From assembly GCA_000703065.1 (NCBI GenBank), contig JNLK01000001.1, forward strand, positions 1,488,001-1,552,000: a DNA stretch of 64,000 bases, written 5' to 3'. Shown here piece after piece: positions 35,855 to 44,322 of the stretch. Source of the DNA: Lachnospiraceae bacterium AC2029 (GTDB taxonomy: Bacteria > Bacillota > Clostridia > Lachnospirales > Lachnospiraceae). Every line of letters starts with the position of its first letter. Position 1 is the first letter of the stretch. The notes beneath the pieces are model-generated. The model saw only the letters and a list, made by a program, of their open reading frames with translations. It did no database searches and had not been told where the DNA came from. Position numbers and translations under genes: made by a program.

Positions 35855-37597
35855 TCAAAGATTCAGGCTATCGAATATCGATACCAGATCCTTGTTCATC
35901 GCGTCCGCCTTCTTATATGCCGCGCGCCAGGCCGCAAGCTCCCGCAACGTACCCTGTATGGCCGCTATGGCCTTGTTCCGCTTTCGGTATAGGATCTGAT
36001 TTAGGTTCACGATCCGCCTCCAGAGCAGGAATCCGCCTACCATACCCACCAGAATCCCCGTCACCAGAAGGAACGGACTGAAATGTAAAATGGTGATCAG
36101 GATCGTTACCGCAGATACGGCAAGCATTACTATGAAAATGATCACCAGATTGTCTGCCAGAAGATTCCGCAGATGGTTCTTACTGAAGTGATTGCTGATG
36201 CTGGAGATCGCTTCTCTCTCCGAGTTCTCACTGCAGTCCATCTCCCAGTTTTCGATCTGCATATGATAATGGGACTTCTCCTTCTCCCTGTAGGAATGGC
36301 CGTAGTCCTCATAGCCCTTGACGATCCATTTCTTCAGGAAATCCAGGGAGAACCGCTTTACCTTGGCATCCACATGATTTGTATTGATCTCAAATGCCCA
36401 CTGGAACAGCTTCGTCGCCAGCGTGGTCTTCTTGCCCTCCGCAGGGAACTCCGCATTGTATCCGATCTGCGCCTTCTGCACATCTCCGCGGTTTCGGAGC
36501 ACGTGCTCGTTGTACCGGATCTTCTTCCAGAGCTCCAGCTCATGATCGTCATAATCGTTGATCAGGTTATACAGGATCGTCTCCACACGCTCCGAATAGT
36601 TCTCCGTCACGTCATCCTCCTGATCCCAGATATCCCGGATGTAGGTGATCATTTCCTGATTCTTCTCCGCCAGGGACAGAAGATCCTGAAGCTCACTGTA
36701 CTCGGTGCAGTACCGCCTCAGATTTTCAAACTCCGTCTTTGTCACATAGGAGTAGTTGGTTGTAAATGTAGTCACGTAACCGGCCACTTCCCGGCCGTAG
36801 TTCGGATGATTGCTCTGCATCTGCAGCAGAAGTCCCGTCAGCTGCTCCTTCGCAAGTGCATTAAACTTCTCGTCCGCTCCGAAAACGCCGGACAGATAGC
36901 CCTGCAGCATGTACTGCCACTCGTCCGAAAGATCATCCACATCCACCCTGTCCAGATAGATCAGGAACCACTTTCTTGCCGCATCGATCCTTCCGAATCT
37001 CAGATTGATCAGCATAAAGAAGACCGAGGACTTAAAGTAGTTCATCTGCACCGACTTATTCAGTGCTCTCTTCGCAGCTTCCTGTTCGTTGTTCGCCCAC
37101 AGCATCACCGCCATGATGGCATAGGAAAGCCAGTAGTCCGTATTCTGCAGGTAGTTCTTCTCCACCTGCTTTCTCAGGGTCTCACTGGAAATGATATTTG
37201 AATCCAGTCCGATCACATATCCCAGAGTGATCCGACGCAGACGGTTGTAGAACTGATACTTCGTATAGTATTCGTCCGTGTACTGGCTCATGTTCTTCGA
37301 CGCGGTGCTCATGGCCTTGAATCCGGTATATACACGAACCAGGTCATCCAGCGAATAGAAGAGATCCGACACCTCAAGCTCTACCCTGCGGACGTGTCCC
37401 TGAAGCTCGGACATGAATCCGTTCACTTCCTGCCCCATCACACGTGCATTATTCTCAAGGATCGGAATATTCCGCTCGATATACTCAAGTTCCGCAAGCA
37501 GCATCTCCTGACGATGAGTTTCATCTTCAATCTGTCGAATCAAACTATTTATCTCGGCTTCCAACCGCCTGGCTTCTTCATATTCCTGCTCAGTCAT
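35855..37597 (-). CDS. Helical-repeat membrane protein, paralogue A of operon A
   Basis: 580 residues. Starts with a long coiled coil (about residues 2-75), then the shared core DYWLSYAIMAVMLWANNEQEAAKRAL, SSVFFMLINLRFGRIDAARKWF and GYLSGVFG, and a C-terminal hydrophobic hairpin (NLVIIFIVMLAVSAVTILIT ... LLVTGILVGMVGGFLLW). No signal peptide, so the core should be cytosolic. AAGGAA lies about 10 bases upstream of ATG 37597. The helix-rich repeat core is TPR-like in pattern. No family name can be assigned from sequence reading alone. Confidence 0.75.
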   Translation of the reverse strand: MTEQEYEEARRLEAEINSLIRQIEDETHRQEMLLAELEYIERNIPILENNARVMGQEVNGFMSELQGHVRRVELEVSDLFYSLDDLVRVYTGFKAMSTASKNMSQYTDEYYTKYQFYNRLRRITLGYVIGLDSNIISSETLRKQVEKNYLQNTDYWLSYAIMAVMLWANNEQEAAKRALNKSVQMNYFKSSVFFMLINLRFGRIDAARKWFLIYLDRVDVDDLSDEWQYMLQGYLSGVFGADEKFNALAKEQLTGLLLQMQSNHPNYGREVAGYVTTFTTNYSYVTKTEFENLRRYCTEYSELQDLLSLAEKNQEMITYIRDIWDQEDDVTENYSERVETILYNLINDYDDHELELWKKIRYNEHVLRNRGDVQKAQIGYNAEFPAEGKKTTLATKLFQWAFEINTNHVDAKVKRFSLDFLKKWIVKGYEDYGHSYREKEKSHYHMQIENWEMDCSENSEREAISSISNHFSKNHLRNLLADNLVIIFIVMLAVSAVTILITILHFSPFLLVTGILVGMVGGFLLWRRIVNLNQILYRKRNKAIAAIQGTLRELAAWRAAYKKADAMNKDLVSIFDSLNL

Positions 37598-37640
37598 TTG
37601 TCCGATTTCCTTTCATCAGCTCGTACTGATCCCGTTAGTA

Positions 37641-39638
37641 TCATCTGTGGAAAGGATTCCACTTCTTCTTCTCCATGAGCTTCCGGGTCGTCTCCGAAAG
37701 GCTCTCCCAGTCACTCTGAAGAAGCTTGTCAAAGCTCTGTTTTGAACCGTCAGGCATAGTCACCTTTTCGGTTTCGGAAAGACCCATCTCATGGAAGGCA
37801 TCCACTGCGAGCGTCGCCCGGTCAAGCGGATCCACAGTAAGCAGGATATATGCCTGCAAAATATTCATTACCACATTATTACCCGCAAAGCTTGCCAGAA
37901 CGCCCCGGTCGATCTCCGAGATATTCTGAAGTAATTTCAGGATGTGCTCGGGCTTATTCGCGTCACGGAAATAGAGTGCATAACTTGTAAAGGTCTGGAA
38001 ATCCATTTCCGAATTGTCTTTTATGATATAGTGCATGATCCGTTCGGAGAAGCTGGTCAGTCTTCCGTTCAGGACTGCATCCACATATCTTGCCGCCAGA
38101 TCCGACGGGATCGTCGCACCGTTATTGACCATCTCCCGTGCGATGGTAAGCTTCTTCTCATCATCCTCATTTCCGAGGATATAATCTCCGATATCCGTTC
38201 CGTCCAGAGAAAAGCCTTCTCCCTGCAGGCAGGCCAGGACACGATTCTTTACATCCGACGGATCATTCCCTCTCTGCCAGTAATCCGTAAGCAGATCCCT
38301 GTCAAAGCTGACCTTGTAGCCGGCATTGAAGAAATACTTCACCATTTCCGCCTTACCCGCACCGTCCATATCCGCGTTGATCAGATAATTACGTACTGTC
38401 CGCGGGGAGAGATAGCCCGGTACCAGGACCACGGACAGGAATGCGACCCTCTGCTCGAAGGGTTCTCCGACCTCCGTCAGATAATGGGATATCGCCACAT
38501 CCTTCGCCCGGTTCTCGATCACGAAATGGTCGTTCTGATACAGTTCCACCAGAACCGTCCTTTTGATATCCGAAGGGAACGGCAGGTTCATTACATCGAT
38601 CAGTGTTCCGGAGGAAACCGGCATATAGATATCCAGCTGTTCAAAAAGATTCAGGAACCAAGGGATCAGATCACAGTAGGTCACATTCCTGATCATGTAC
38701 TCGAAGATCTCCTCATCCCTCCGGCTGTCGACCTTCCGGGAATACAATACCTGCAGAATGTTCCCCACCTCCGCAGATGACTGTACAAACTGCAGGAGCT
38801 CCTGAAGGATCTGCATCGCATCAAAGGGAACACTGTACTCCATCATCCTTCCCAGCACCACCAGCTTCGTCTCAGTGCTGTCCTGTCCGTTGTAATACTG
38901 TAAATATTCATTTTTGTTCAGGCTCTCTGCCGCATCCTGATCCATCGCAAGCTCGATAAATTTCTGCTTCTCGGGACTGTCCGGATACTCGAACAGGATC
39001 ATCCTGCAGGAATCCCCCGGATTGATATGAGCCTTATTTCTCAGGATCTTCTCTATATTTTCCTGATTCTGTTCCCGGATCGCCGCCATCAGAAGTCTGC
39101 GGTTCTCGCTCTCCGACATCACGCTTCCCACATCCGTCAGGGACATCAGGAACTGGACACGGCTCTTTCCGTATCCGCCCATCACAGTGAAAAGGTTGAT
39201 CAGGTTTGCGATCACGTCATGGGAGTTTCTCTCCTCAAATGAGTTGTAGAAACGGGTCTCCTCTTCTCTCAGCTCCGGATATTCTGCCAGAAACCCCTTG
39301 ATGTAATAACTGGTTCTTTCGCTGTAGTCCTTACTTTCCCGTTCCGAGCCTGCGGACGCATACCGGCCCATGTAGTAGCTGATCGTCGCGATCTGGGTCG
39401 CCACCGCCTTCTGGTTCTTTCTGGTGCAGTCGGACAGATTCCTTTCCGCCTGATCCAGCCTGCCCTGTGCCACATCCTCGATCACCTGTCGGGCGATCCC
39501 GTCCACATCCGTATTCTCTGCAGAATAAAACTCCGAGAAGGTGCCGCAGTACATACACCTCCAGCGTTTATCATCCTTGCTGTACATCATCTTGCCGCCG
39601 CACAGTTTACATACGGCAGCTTGTGCTCCATCCGCCAT
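37641..39638 (-). CDS. Zinc-ribbon helical-repeat protein (YdjG-like position)
   Basis: 665 residues. A TFIIB-type zinc ribbon at the N-terminus (CKLC ... CMYC, residues 10-31) is followed by a long alpha-helical region of TPR/HEAT character and no clear membrane helix. Next to a four-TM gene and an SPFH gene it resembles the Bacillus subtilis YdjG-YdjH-YdjI set, where YdjG also starts with such a ribbon; the protein here is about twice as long. In Bacillus that set works with PspA in membrane-stress response. ATG 39638 has GAGGGT 3-5 bases upstream. Confidence 0.7.
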   Translation of the reverse strand: MADGAQAAVCKLCGGKMMYSKDDKRWRCMYCGTFSEFYSAENTDVDGIARQVIEDVAQGRLDQAERNLSDCTRKNQKAVATQIATISYYMGRYASAGSERESKDYSERTSYYIKGFLAEYPELREEETRFYNSFEERNSHDVIANLINLFTVMGGYGKSRVQFLMSLTDVGSVMSESENRRLLMAAIREQNQENIEKILRNKAHINPGDSCRMILFEYPDSPEKQKFIELAMDQDAAESLNKNEYLQYYNGQDSTETKLVVLGRMMEYSVPFDAMQILQELLQFVQSSAEVGNILQVLYSRKVDSRRDEEIFEYMIRNVTYCDLIPWFLNLFEQLDIYMPVSSGTLIDVMNLPFPSDIKRTVLVELYQNDHFVIENRAKDVAISHYLTEVGEPFEQRVAFLSVVLVPGYLSPRTVRNYLINADMDGAGKAEMVKYFFNAGYKVSFDRDLLTDYWQRGNDPSDVKNRVLACLQGEGFSLDGTDIGDYILGNEDDEKKLTIAREMVNNGATIPSDLAARYVDAVLNGRLTSFSERIMHYIIKDNSEMDFQTFTSYALYFRDANKPEHILKLLQNISEIDRGVLASFAGNNVVMNILQAYILLTVDPLDRATLAVDAFHEMGLSETEKVTMPDGSKQSFDKLLQSDWESLSETTRKLMEKKKWNPFHR

Positions 39639-39662
39639 AATACCCTCTTGTAATCGTCTGAT

Positions 39663-40352
39663 TTATCCCAGTCTGAGAAGTCTGTCTCTCTCGGCAAATG
39701 CCATATTTGCCTGATTGCAGAATCCGATCACCGACTGATAGTCTCCGTTATTCAACGCCTGATCGATATTGTTGATCAGCTGGGTTATCCTCTGCTCCAC
39801 ACCTACCACATTCGGGTTGGAACGCTGATCCGCATAGCGTGCTGTCTCGGCAAGTACCTCCAGGGATTTCCGTGCCATGGGATCCGGACAACGGTCCGCG
39901 TATCCCTGCAGGCTGACTCTGAAGGACTGTACATACTGAACATCCTGTCTGATCTTGTCATTGGCCGACTTCGTTGCGCCCTTCGCCATAATGGAAATGA
40001 TGGCGATGATAAGGAATGCCGCCAGAATGATGATCTGCACCACGATGGACAGCTGAATGCTGACTGCCGTACGAACCGCCATCATGATGAAGCTGACGAT
40101 GATCTCAACGATCAGGAAATACAATGCAAACGACATCAGCGGGATTCCGAAGAACGCCGTCTGAAGTGTGATATCCTTGAGCGAATAATAGAAGCTGAAT
40201 ACACATAAGAGGAACGCTATCACTGCAAAGATATAGCTGCTCCAGAACACACCGTTCTTATCCTCAACAAAGATCACAAAAGTCAGGATATTATAAACTA
40301 TAAATACGATCGCGCCGATCGCTGCGACCATGCTTCCGCTTTTCTTTCCCAT
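39663..40352 (-). CDS. Four-TM membrane protein with cytosolic helical tail (YdjH-like position)
   Basis: 229 residues: four membrane helices within residues 8-145 and a C-terminal cytosolic helical domain of about 80 residues (QDVQYVQSFRVSLQGYADRC ... NNIDQALNNGDYQSVIGFCNQ). ATG 40352 has a perfect AGGAGG 6 bases upstream; a longer open frame overlaps the previous gene and lacks a site. It lies 10 bases after the SPFH gene, so both are certainly cotranscribed. The role may be to anchor the SPFH and zinc-ribbon proteins at the membrane. Confidence 0.75.
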   Translation of the reverse strand: MGKKSGSMVAAIGAIVFIVYNILTFVIFVEDKNGVFWSSYIFAVIAFLLCVFSFYYSLKDITLQTAFFGIPLMSFALYFLIVEIIVSFIMMAVRTAVSIQLSIVVQIIILAAFLIIAIISIMAKGATKSANDKIRQDVQYVQSFRVSLQGYADRCPDPMARKSLEVLAETARYADQRSNPNVVGVEQRITQLINNIDQALNNGDYQSVIGFCNQANMAFAERDRLLRLG

Positions 40353-40362
40353 TTTAATCCTC

Positions 40363-41802
40363 CTAGAATCTATGTCCACAGTTACCGCAGAACAGATCGT
40401 CCGGTCCGAGTTCATTTCCGCACTCCGGACAGAATCTCTTCTGTACTGGCTCTGCCATCGGGTTTCCGCAGCGTGTGCAGAACTTCACCTGCTTGGTATA
40501 TGTGGTTCCGCAGTTGCTGCAGACACATACGGGCTGCTGAGGCTCCGGCTGGACAGGAGTCTGCGGCGGAACAACCGGTGTTCCGTACGGATCATAACCG
40601 CCCTGGGGATTCTGCTGTGTGAACTGCTGACCACCCATCGGATCCTGCGGAGGAACCTGCTGACCGCCCATCGAATTCTGCTGCTGCGTGAACTGCTGGC
40701 CGCCCATCGGATCCTGCGGAGGAACCTGCTGACCGCCCATCGAATTCTGCTGCTGCGTGAACTGCTGACCGCCCATCGGATCCTGCTGTGCAGTTGCCGT
40801 CTGACCCTGGATCGCTCCCAGCGGGTTCGTTCCCTGCTGCTGATTATTGAAATTCTTCAGGAAGCCCTGTACGTCCACACCGCTTCCGCCGCTGATCGAC
40901 GGTCCCGTGGTGGAGGGACCTGCATTTCCGTTTAATACGCCTCTGGCAAGATCGGCAAGAGATCCTCCGATCGCTCCGCCGACCATGAAGCCGCCCATGG
41001 CACCGCCTATGCCGCCGGCTGCACCCGTATTCCCTGCAAATGTTCTGAGGATATCGACATTTGCCTCTTCCTGCCAGGTGTAGCCCTGAAGCTTACGGGA
41101 CATGTATTTGCTCTTGGCAGCCTTAACCTCTGCGTAATCCTCTTCCTTGGTGGTAACGCCCTCAATGACGAACTCCTTCAGGGCGATTCCGTAATCGTCA
41201 AAGACCTCATTCAGCTGTTCCTTCAGAACATCACTGATCTCATACAGATTCTCGGCGATGGTGAAGTAGCTGATATTTCCGGAGATCATGATCTTGGAAA
41301 GATCGGAAACCACATATTTATTGATCATGCTGCGGAACATACCATGATCGGGATCCGTCAGTTCCCTGGGATCGAATACATTCCGGAAGCCCACCAGCTT
41401 CTCAAGGAATTTCGCGGTATGATTCACATAGAAATTCGCTCCGCCGTGTGCACCGATATGAAGGAACACATGGTAGATCGGATCCTCCAGCGCGATCGAT
41501 CCCGGGATGCCCCAGTTCATAGACATCTGGTGCAGCTTGTTAACAAAAAAGACCTTGCAGGGGAAAGAGGTCTTCCCGTCTGTCGGAATGTTGATCAGCT
41601 TCTTTGCGATCGGGATATTCGGTGTCTCCAGAACATGTCTTCCCGCCGAATAAATCCCGTACTGAACTCCATTCACAAGGACCAGTGCTTCATGCGTTTC
41701 ATCACAGATCAGAATCGATGAAGTATTGAAATCCTCCACAGGACTCTTCCATACAAGATCATCCACATTACCCTCAAATTGTATAACCTGTAACAGATCC
41801 AT
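40363..41802 (-). CDS. SPFH-domain protein with C-terminal double zinc ribbon (YdjI-like)
   Basis: 479 residues. Residues about 1-290 form an SPFH/Band-7-type domain (virion-core/YdjI subgroup; VIQFEGNVDDLVWKSP start). A glycine-rich patch follows (GGIGGAMGGFMVGGAIGGSL), then 23-residue repeats (DPMGGQQFTQQQNSMGGQQVPPQ in part) and two zinc ribbons (CSNC ... CTRC and CPEC ... CGNC). SPFH proteins oligomerise on membranes and organise microdomains. ATG 41802 has GGAG 6 bases upstream. First gene of operon A, 70 bases after its promoter. Confidence 0.85.
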   Translation of the reverse strand: MDLLQVIQFEGNVDDLVWKSPVEDFNTSSILICDETHEALVLVNGVQYGIYSAGRHVLETPNIPIAKKLINIPTDGKTSFPCKVFFVNKLHQMSMNWGIPGSIALEDPIYHVFLHIGAHGGANFYVNHTAKFLEKLVGFRNVFDPRELTDPDHGMFRSMINKYVVSDLSKIMISGNISYFTIAENLYEISDVLKEQLNEVFDDYGIALKEFVIEGVTTKEEDYAEVKAAKSKYMSRKLQGYTWQEEANVDILRTFAGNTGAAGGIGGAMGGFMVGGAIGGSLADLARGVLNGNAGPSTTGPSISGGSGVDVQGFLKNFNNQQQGTNPLGAIQGQTATAQQDPMGGQQFTQQQNSMGGQQVPPQDPMGGQQFTQQQNSMGGQQVPPQDPMGGQQFTQQNPQGGYDPYGTPVVPPQTPVQPEPQQPVCVCSNCGTTYTKQVKFCTRCGNPMAEPVQKRFCPECGNELGPDDLFCGNCGHRF

Positions 41803-41871
41803 AAGCAGCTCCTCTCCTCCGGTTCCTTCTCCATGTCTCCGAACCGGATCTCTGAACAAAACGATATTATT

Positions 41872-41900
41872 ATTCTACCACATTCGTCCGTCCATAACAA
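41872..41900 (-). promoter_or_regulatory. Promoter of operon A
   Basis: Minus-strand TTGTTA (-35, 41895-41900), 17-base spacer, TAGAAT (-10, 41872-41877). It lies just after the terminator of the upstream surface-protein gene and 70 bases before the SPFH start. Confidence 0.65.
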
Positions 41901-41914
41901 CAAAGAACGCAACG

Positions 41915-41941
41915 GATTCCCCTTGAAAATCAAGGGGAATC
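41915..41941 (-). terminator. Intrinsic terminator of the 42048 surface-protein gene
   Basis: A perfect 12-bp stem (GATTCCCCTTGA/TCAAGGGGAATC) with a 3-base loop, about 107 bases after the stop codon, followed on the minus strand by a T-rich stretch (GTTGCGTTCTTTGTTGTT) rather than a pure T-run. Confidence 0.65.
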
Positions 41942-42047
41942 CTGCATTTCCATCTTTCCCTTTTCCATCCGGACTTCCATCCGAAAATGTGAGTGATTTT
42001 ATCCTGAATCTCCGGGATCTGTAACCCTTCGAAACAGGCTGCACCCG

Positions 42048-44090
42048 TTACGGATTCTGGCAGATACCCTTGCTGTCAAAGGTGTAGGTATTCTTTCCGA
42101 TGGTAACCTCCTTCGTCTCCATCTTTCCATTTCCGTGGAAATAGCGCCATCCGTCTTCCAGCTCGAGCCATCCGGTCTGCATCGCTCCGTCATTGTTGAA
42201 GTAGTAGGTCGATCCGTCGATCTCGGTCAGACCCGTCATCATCGAACCGTCCTTCCGGAAGTAGTACCACTTTCCGTTGATCCGCTTCCATACCCGGGAT
42301 GCCATTTTTCCGTTGCCATTCAGATAGTACCAGGTGTTATTTCCCTTCACCCATCCGGTTCTCATGTAGCCGTTCTTATTGAAGAGATACCACTCTTCAT
42401 CGATCTGGGTCCAGGTTGTCGCATACCAGCCGGAGGTATCCTCGTATCTCCATCCGGTATCATCCTTTTTCCAGCTGCCTTTTGCCTTATAAGTCAGGTA
42501 ACCGCTCTTGTTCAGCCAGTAACCCTTATTCCACTCACCTTTTGCAACCACATCATCCGAGCGGACGTATCTCCATCTGCCGTCGATCCTAACCCATGAT
42601 TTGGCATAGGATTTGATCTCCTCGGATCCGCGAACCTTATAATTCAGGGTCTCCTCGCCGTCTTCATTCACATCGCTGATCAGGCTGTGTGAATAGGTAC
42701 GTTTTCCGTCAGCGCCGAACCAGTAGCCTGCGTACCACTCATTCTGGTAGGTGTAGATAATTTTGGATGCGGTCTTCCAGGGATTCGTCAGATTGATGCC
42801 GTAGAAAACAAGGTTGTTGTTCCAGATCCAGTTTCCGCTGACCCTATCCGTATAGGTTTTATCAAGCGTTCTGACGATCCATATCAGTCTGTTCCCCGTC
42901 ACTACCGGCTCGCAGTCGGAAAGAGACGCATTCATTTTGTAGATCTCACCGACCTTATTTCCCGACTTATCGATCTTTGTATAGTGTACCTCATCGCCCA
43001 TGCACCAGATCAGCCAGAAGGTATCCGCTGCGGACTTTACCAGATAAGGATTCGTCTGCTCCTCTGACGAAGCCGCTTCGATCAGATGATAGGTGACCTT
43101 ATTTGTGGACTTATCCACGGAAGACACAAAGATACCTTCTGTCTTGCCGGTATAACCGGTATCCTTATTCAGACCTGCAATAAGGTAGTTCGTTGAAGAG
43201 ATCTCAAAGCCGCCCAGCTCGGCGCCCGTGTCATTATCTCCGCCCTGTCCGGTAAAGGACAGTACGTCAGTCCTCTTAATCTTGGACTTAAACTTTCCTG
43301 CTGTCATGGTTCCCGAATACTGGGTCAGGCAGATGCTTCTGGGATAATGATCCCCGTGATCCACAGCCACAACCTTGCCGTTCTCGATGGCCGTCATCTG
43401 ATTAAAGGAATGGCTGACATGACCGCAGGTATTTGTGCTGTCCCAGAAAGCATAATCGGAATCCGTTACCTTCATGGTGCTGGTGTTGATCTCAAAGATC
43501 GCATTTGACTGATGATGATAACCGTCTCCGTTGTTGTACATCTCATGATTTGTACGGATCACAAGGTAGTCTCCGCTTCCGGTGATCTCTCCCGTACCGC
43601 AACTGAAGGCCTCGTAGGTATTTGCTCCGTAAATGCTGCAGTGACTGAGTTCGTTCCAGTTTCTGTCAAACTTTGTCAGACGGAATACCTCAACCGAATT
43701 GCTCTCGCTCTTGTTATCCTGTCCGGTAAAGAGGTAGTAATTCGTACTCGTCTCATAGAAGATTCCGAATTTCGGAAGACAGCTTGTGATGATCTTCTTT
43801 TTCTTAAACTTAAAATTCGAGGTGTAATACTCAACGCCGATCTTTCCGCCTTCGATCCGCTGAACGATCATGTAGGAACCGTCCGGGCAGACCGTCATAT
43901 AGGTTCCCCTTTTCTGTGCCCAGCGATCATACTCGTAAGTATTTCCGTGTTCATTATACCAGGAATACTCGATCCCTGAATTCCCGTCTCCCGGATACGC
44001 CTCAACCGTACCGAGGCTGGTTCCTGTGATCCCGATGGCTACTGCTGTTGCCGCAAGTGCGGTCTTCCATGCCAAAAACCGTTTCTTCAT
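42048..44090 (-). CDS. Secreted propeller-like protein with cell-wall-binding repeats
   Basis: 680 residues. A signal peptide ends at VEA (about residue 31). Residues about 35-480 are beta-rich with repeated FxI/NxxTxKV-type blades, suggesting a beta-propeller, although no family is certain. The C-terminal 200 residues are about eight cell-wall-binding repeats (WYLFNKNGYMRTGW, WYYFRKDGSMMTGL), ending in TYTFDSKGICQNP, the same kind of C-terminus as in the 44323 and 62313 proteins. ATG 44090 has GGAGG 9 bases upstream; an in-frame GTG 9 bases earlier abuts that site. A TATAAT at 44143-44148 could be its -10, but no good -35 is seen. Confidence 0.8.
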   Translation of the reverse strand: MKKRFLAWKTALAATAVAIGITGTSLGTVEAYPGDGNSGIEYSWYNEHGNTYEYDRWAQKRGTYMTVCPDGSYMIVQRIEGGKIGVEYYTSNFKFKKKKIITSCLPKFGIFYETSTNYYLFTGQDNKSESNSVEVFRLTKFDRNWNELSHCSIYGANTYEAFSCGTGEITGSGDYLVIRTNHEMYNNGDGYHHQSNAIFEINTSTMKVTDSDYAFWDSTNTCGHVSHSFNQMTAIENGKVVAVDHGDHYPRSICLTQYSGTMTAGKFKSKIKRTDVLSFTGQGGDNDTGAELGGFEISSTNYLIAGLNKDTGYTGKTEGIFVSSVDKSTNKVTYHLIEAASSEEQTNPYLVKSAADTFWLIWCMGDEVHYTKIDKSGNKVGEIYKMNASLSDCEPVVTGNRLIWIVRTLDKTYTDRVSGNWIWNNNLVFYGINLTNPWKTASKIIYTYQNEWYAGYWFGADGKRTYSHSLISDVNEDGEETLNYKVRGSEEIKSYAKSWVRIDGRWRYVRSDDVVAKGEWNKGYWLNKSGYLTYKAKGSWKKDDTGWRYEDTSGWYATTWTQIDEEWYLFNKNGYMRTGWVKGNNTWYYLNGNGKMASRVWKRINGKWYYFRKDGSMMTGLTEIDGSTYYFNNDGAMQTGWLELEDGWRYFHGNGKMETKEVTIGKNTYTFDSKGICQNP

Positions 44091-44244
44091 ATTTCTCACC
44101 CTCCTGTATTATGATCTTATGGTTTTCGTTCCTGATGATGTGATTATAATACATGCTCGATAAAAAAATTATTGCATGAAATTTTTGACACGGAATGTGT
44201 AAGAATTCGAACATCGATCCTCCCGAATTCCGCAGCAATACAGA

Positions 44245-44275
44245 AGAGGATACCGACACAAGGCCGATATCCTCT
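44245..44275 (-). terminator. Terminator after the 44323 gene
   Basis: An 11-bp stem with one mismatch (AGAGGATATCGG/CGGTATCCTCT on the minus strand) and a short T-containing tail, 48 bases after the stop codon. The rest of the 233-base gap holds only the possible -10 of the 42048 gene. Confidence 0.6.
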
Positions 44276-44322
44276 CTTTAAACTGAAACTATTCTTTTTG
44301 GAATCCCTTCAGGAAACACAGA

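Noticed and set aside
44143-44190. Promoters around 44.15 kb (TATAAT on minus, TTGACA on plus)
   Set aside because: Each lacks a partner box at acceptable spacing, so neither was listed as a promoter.
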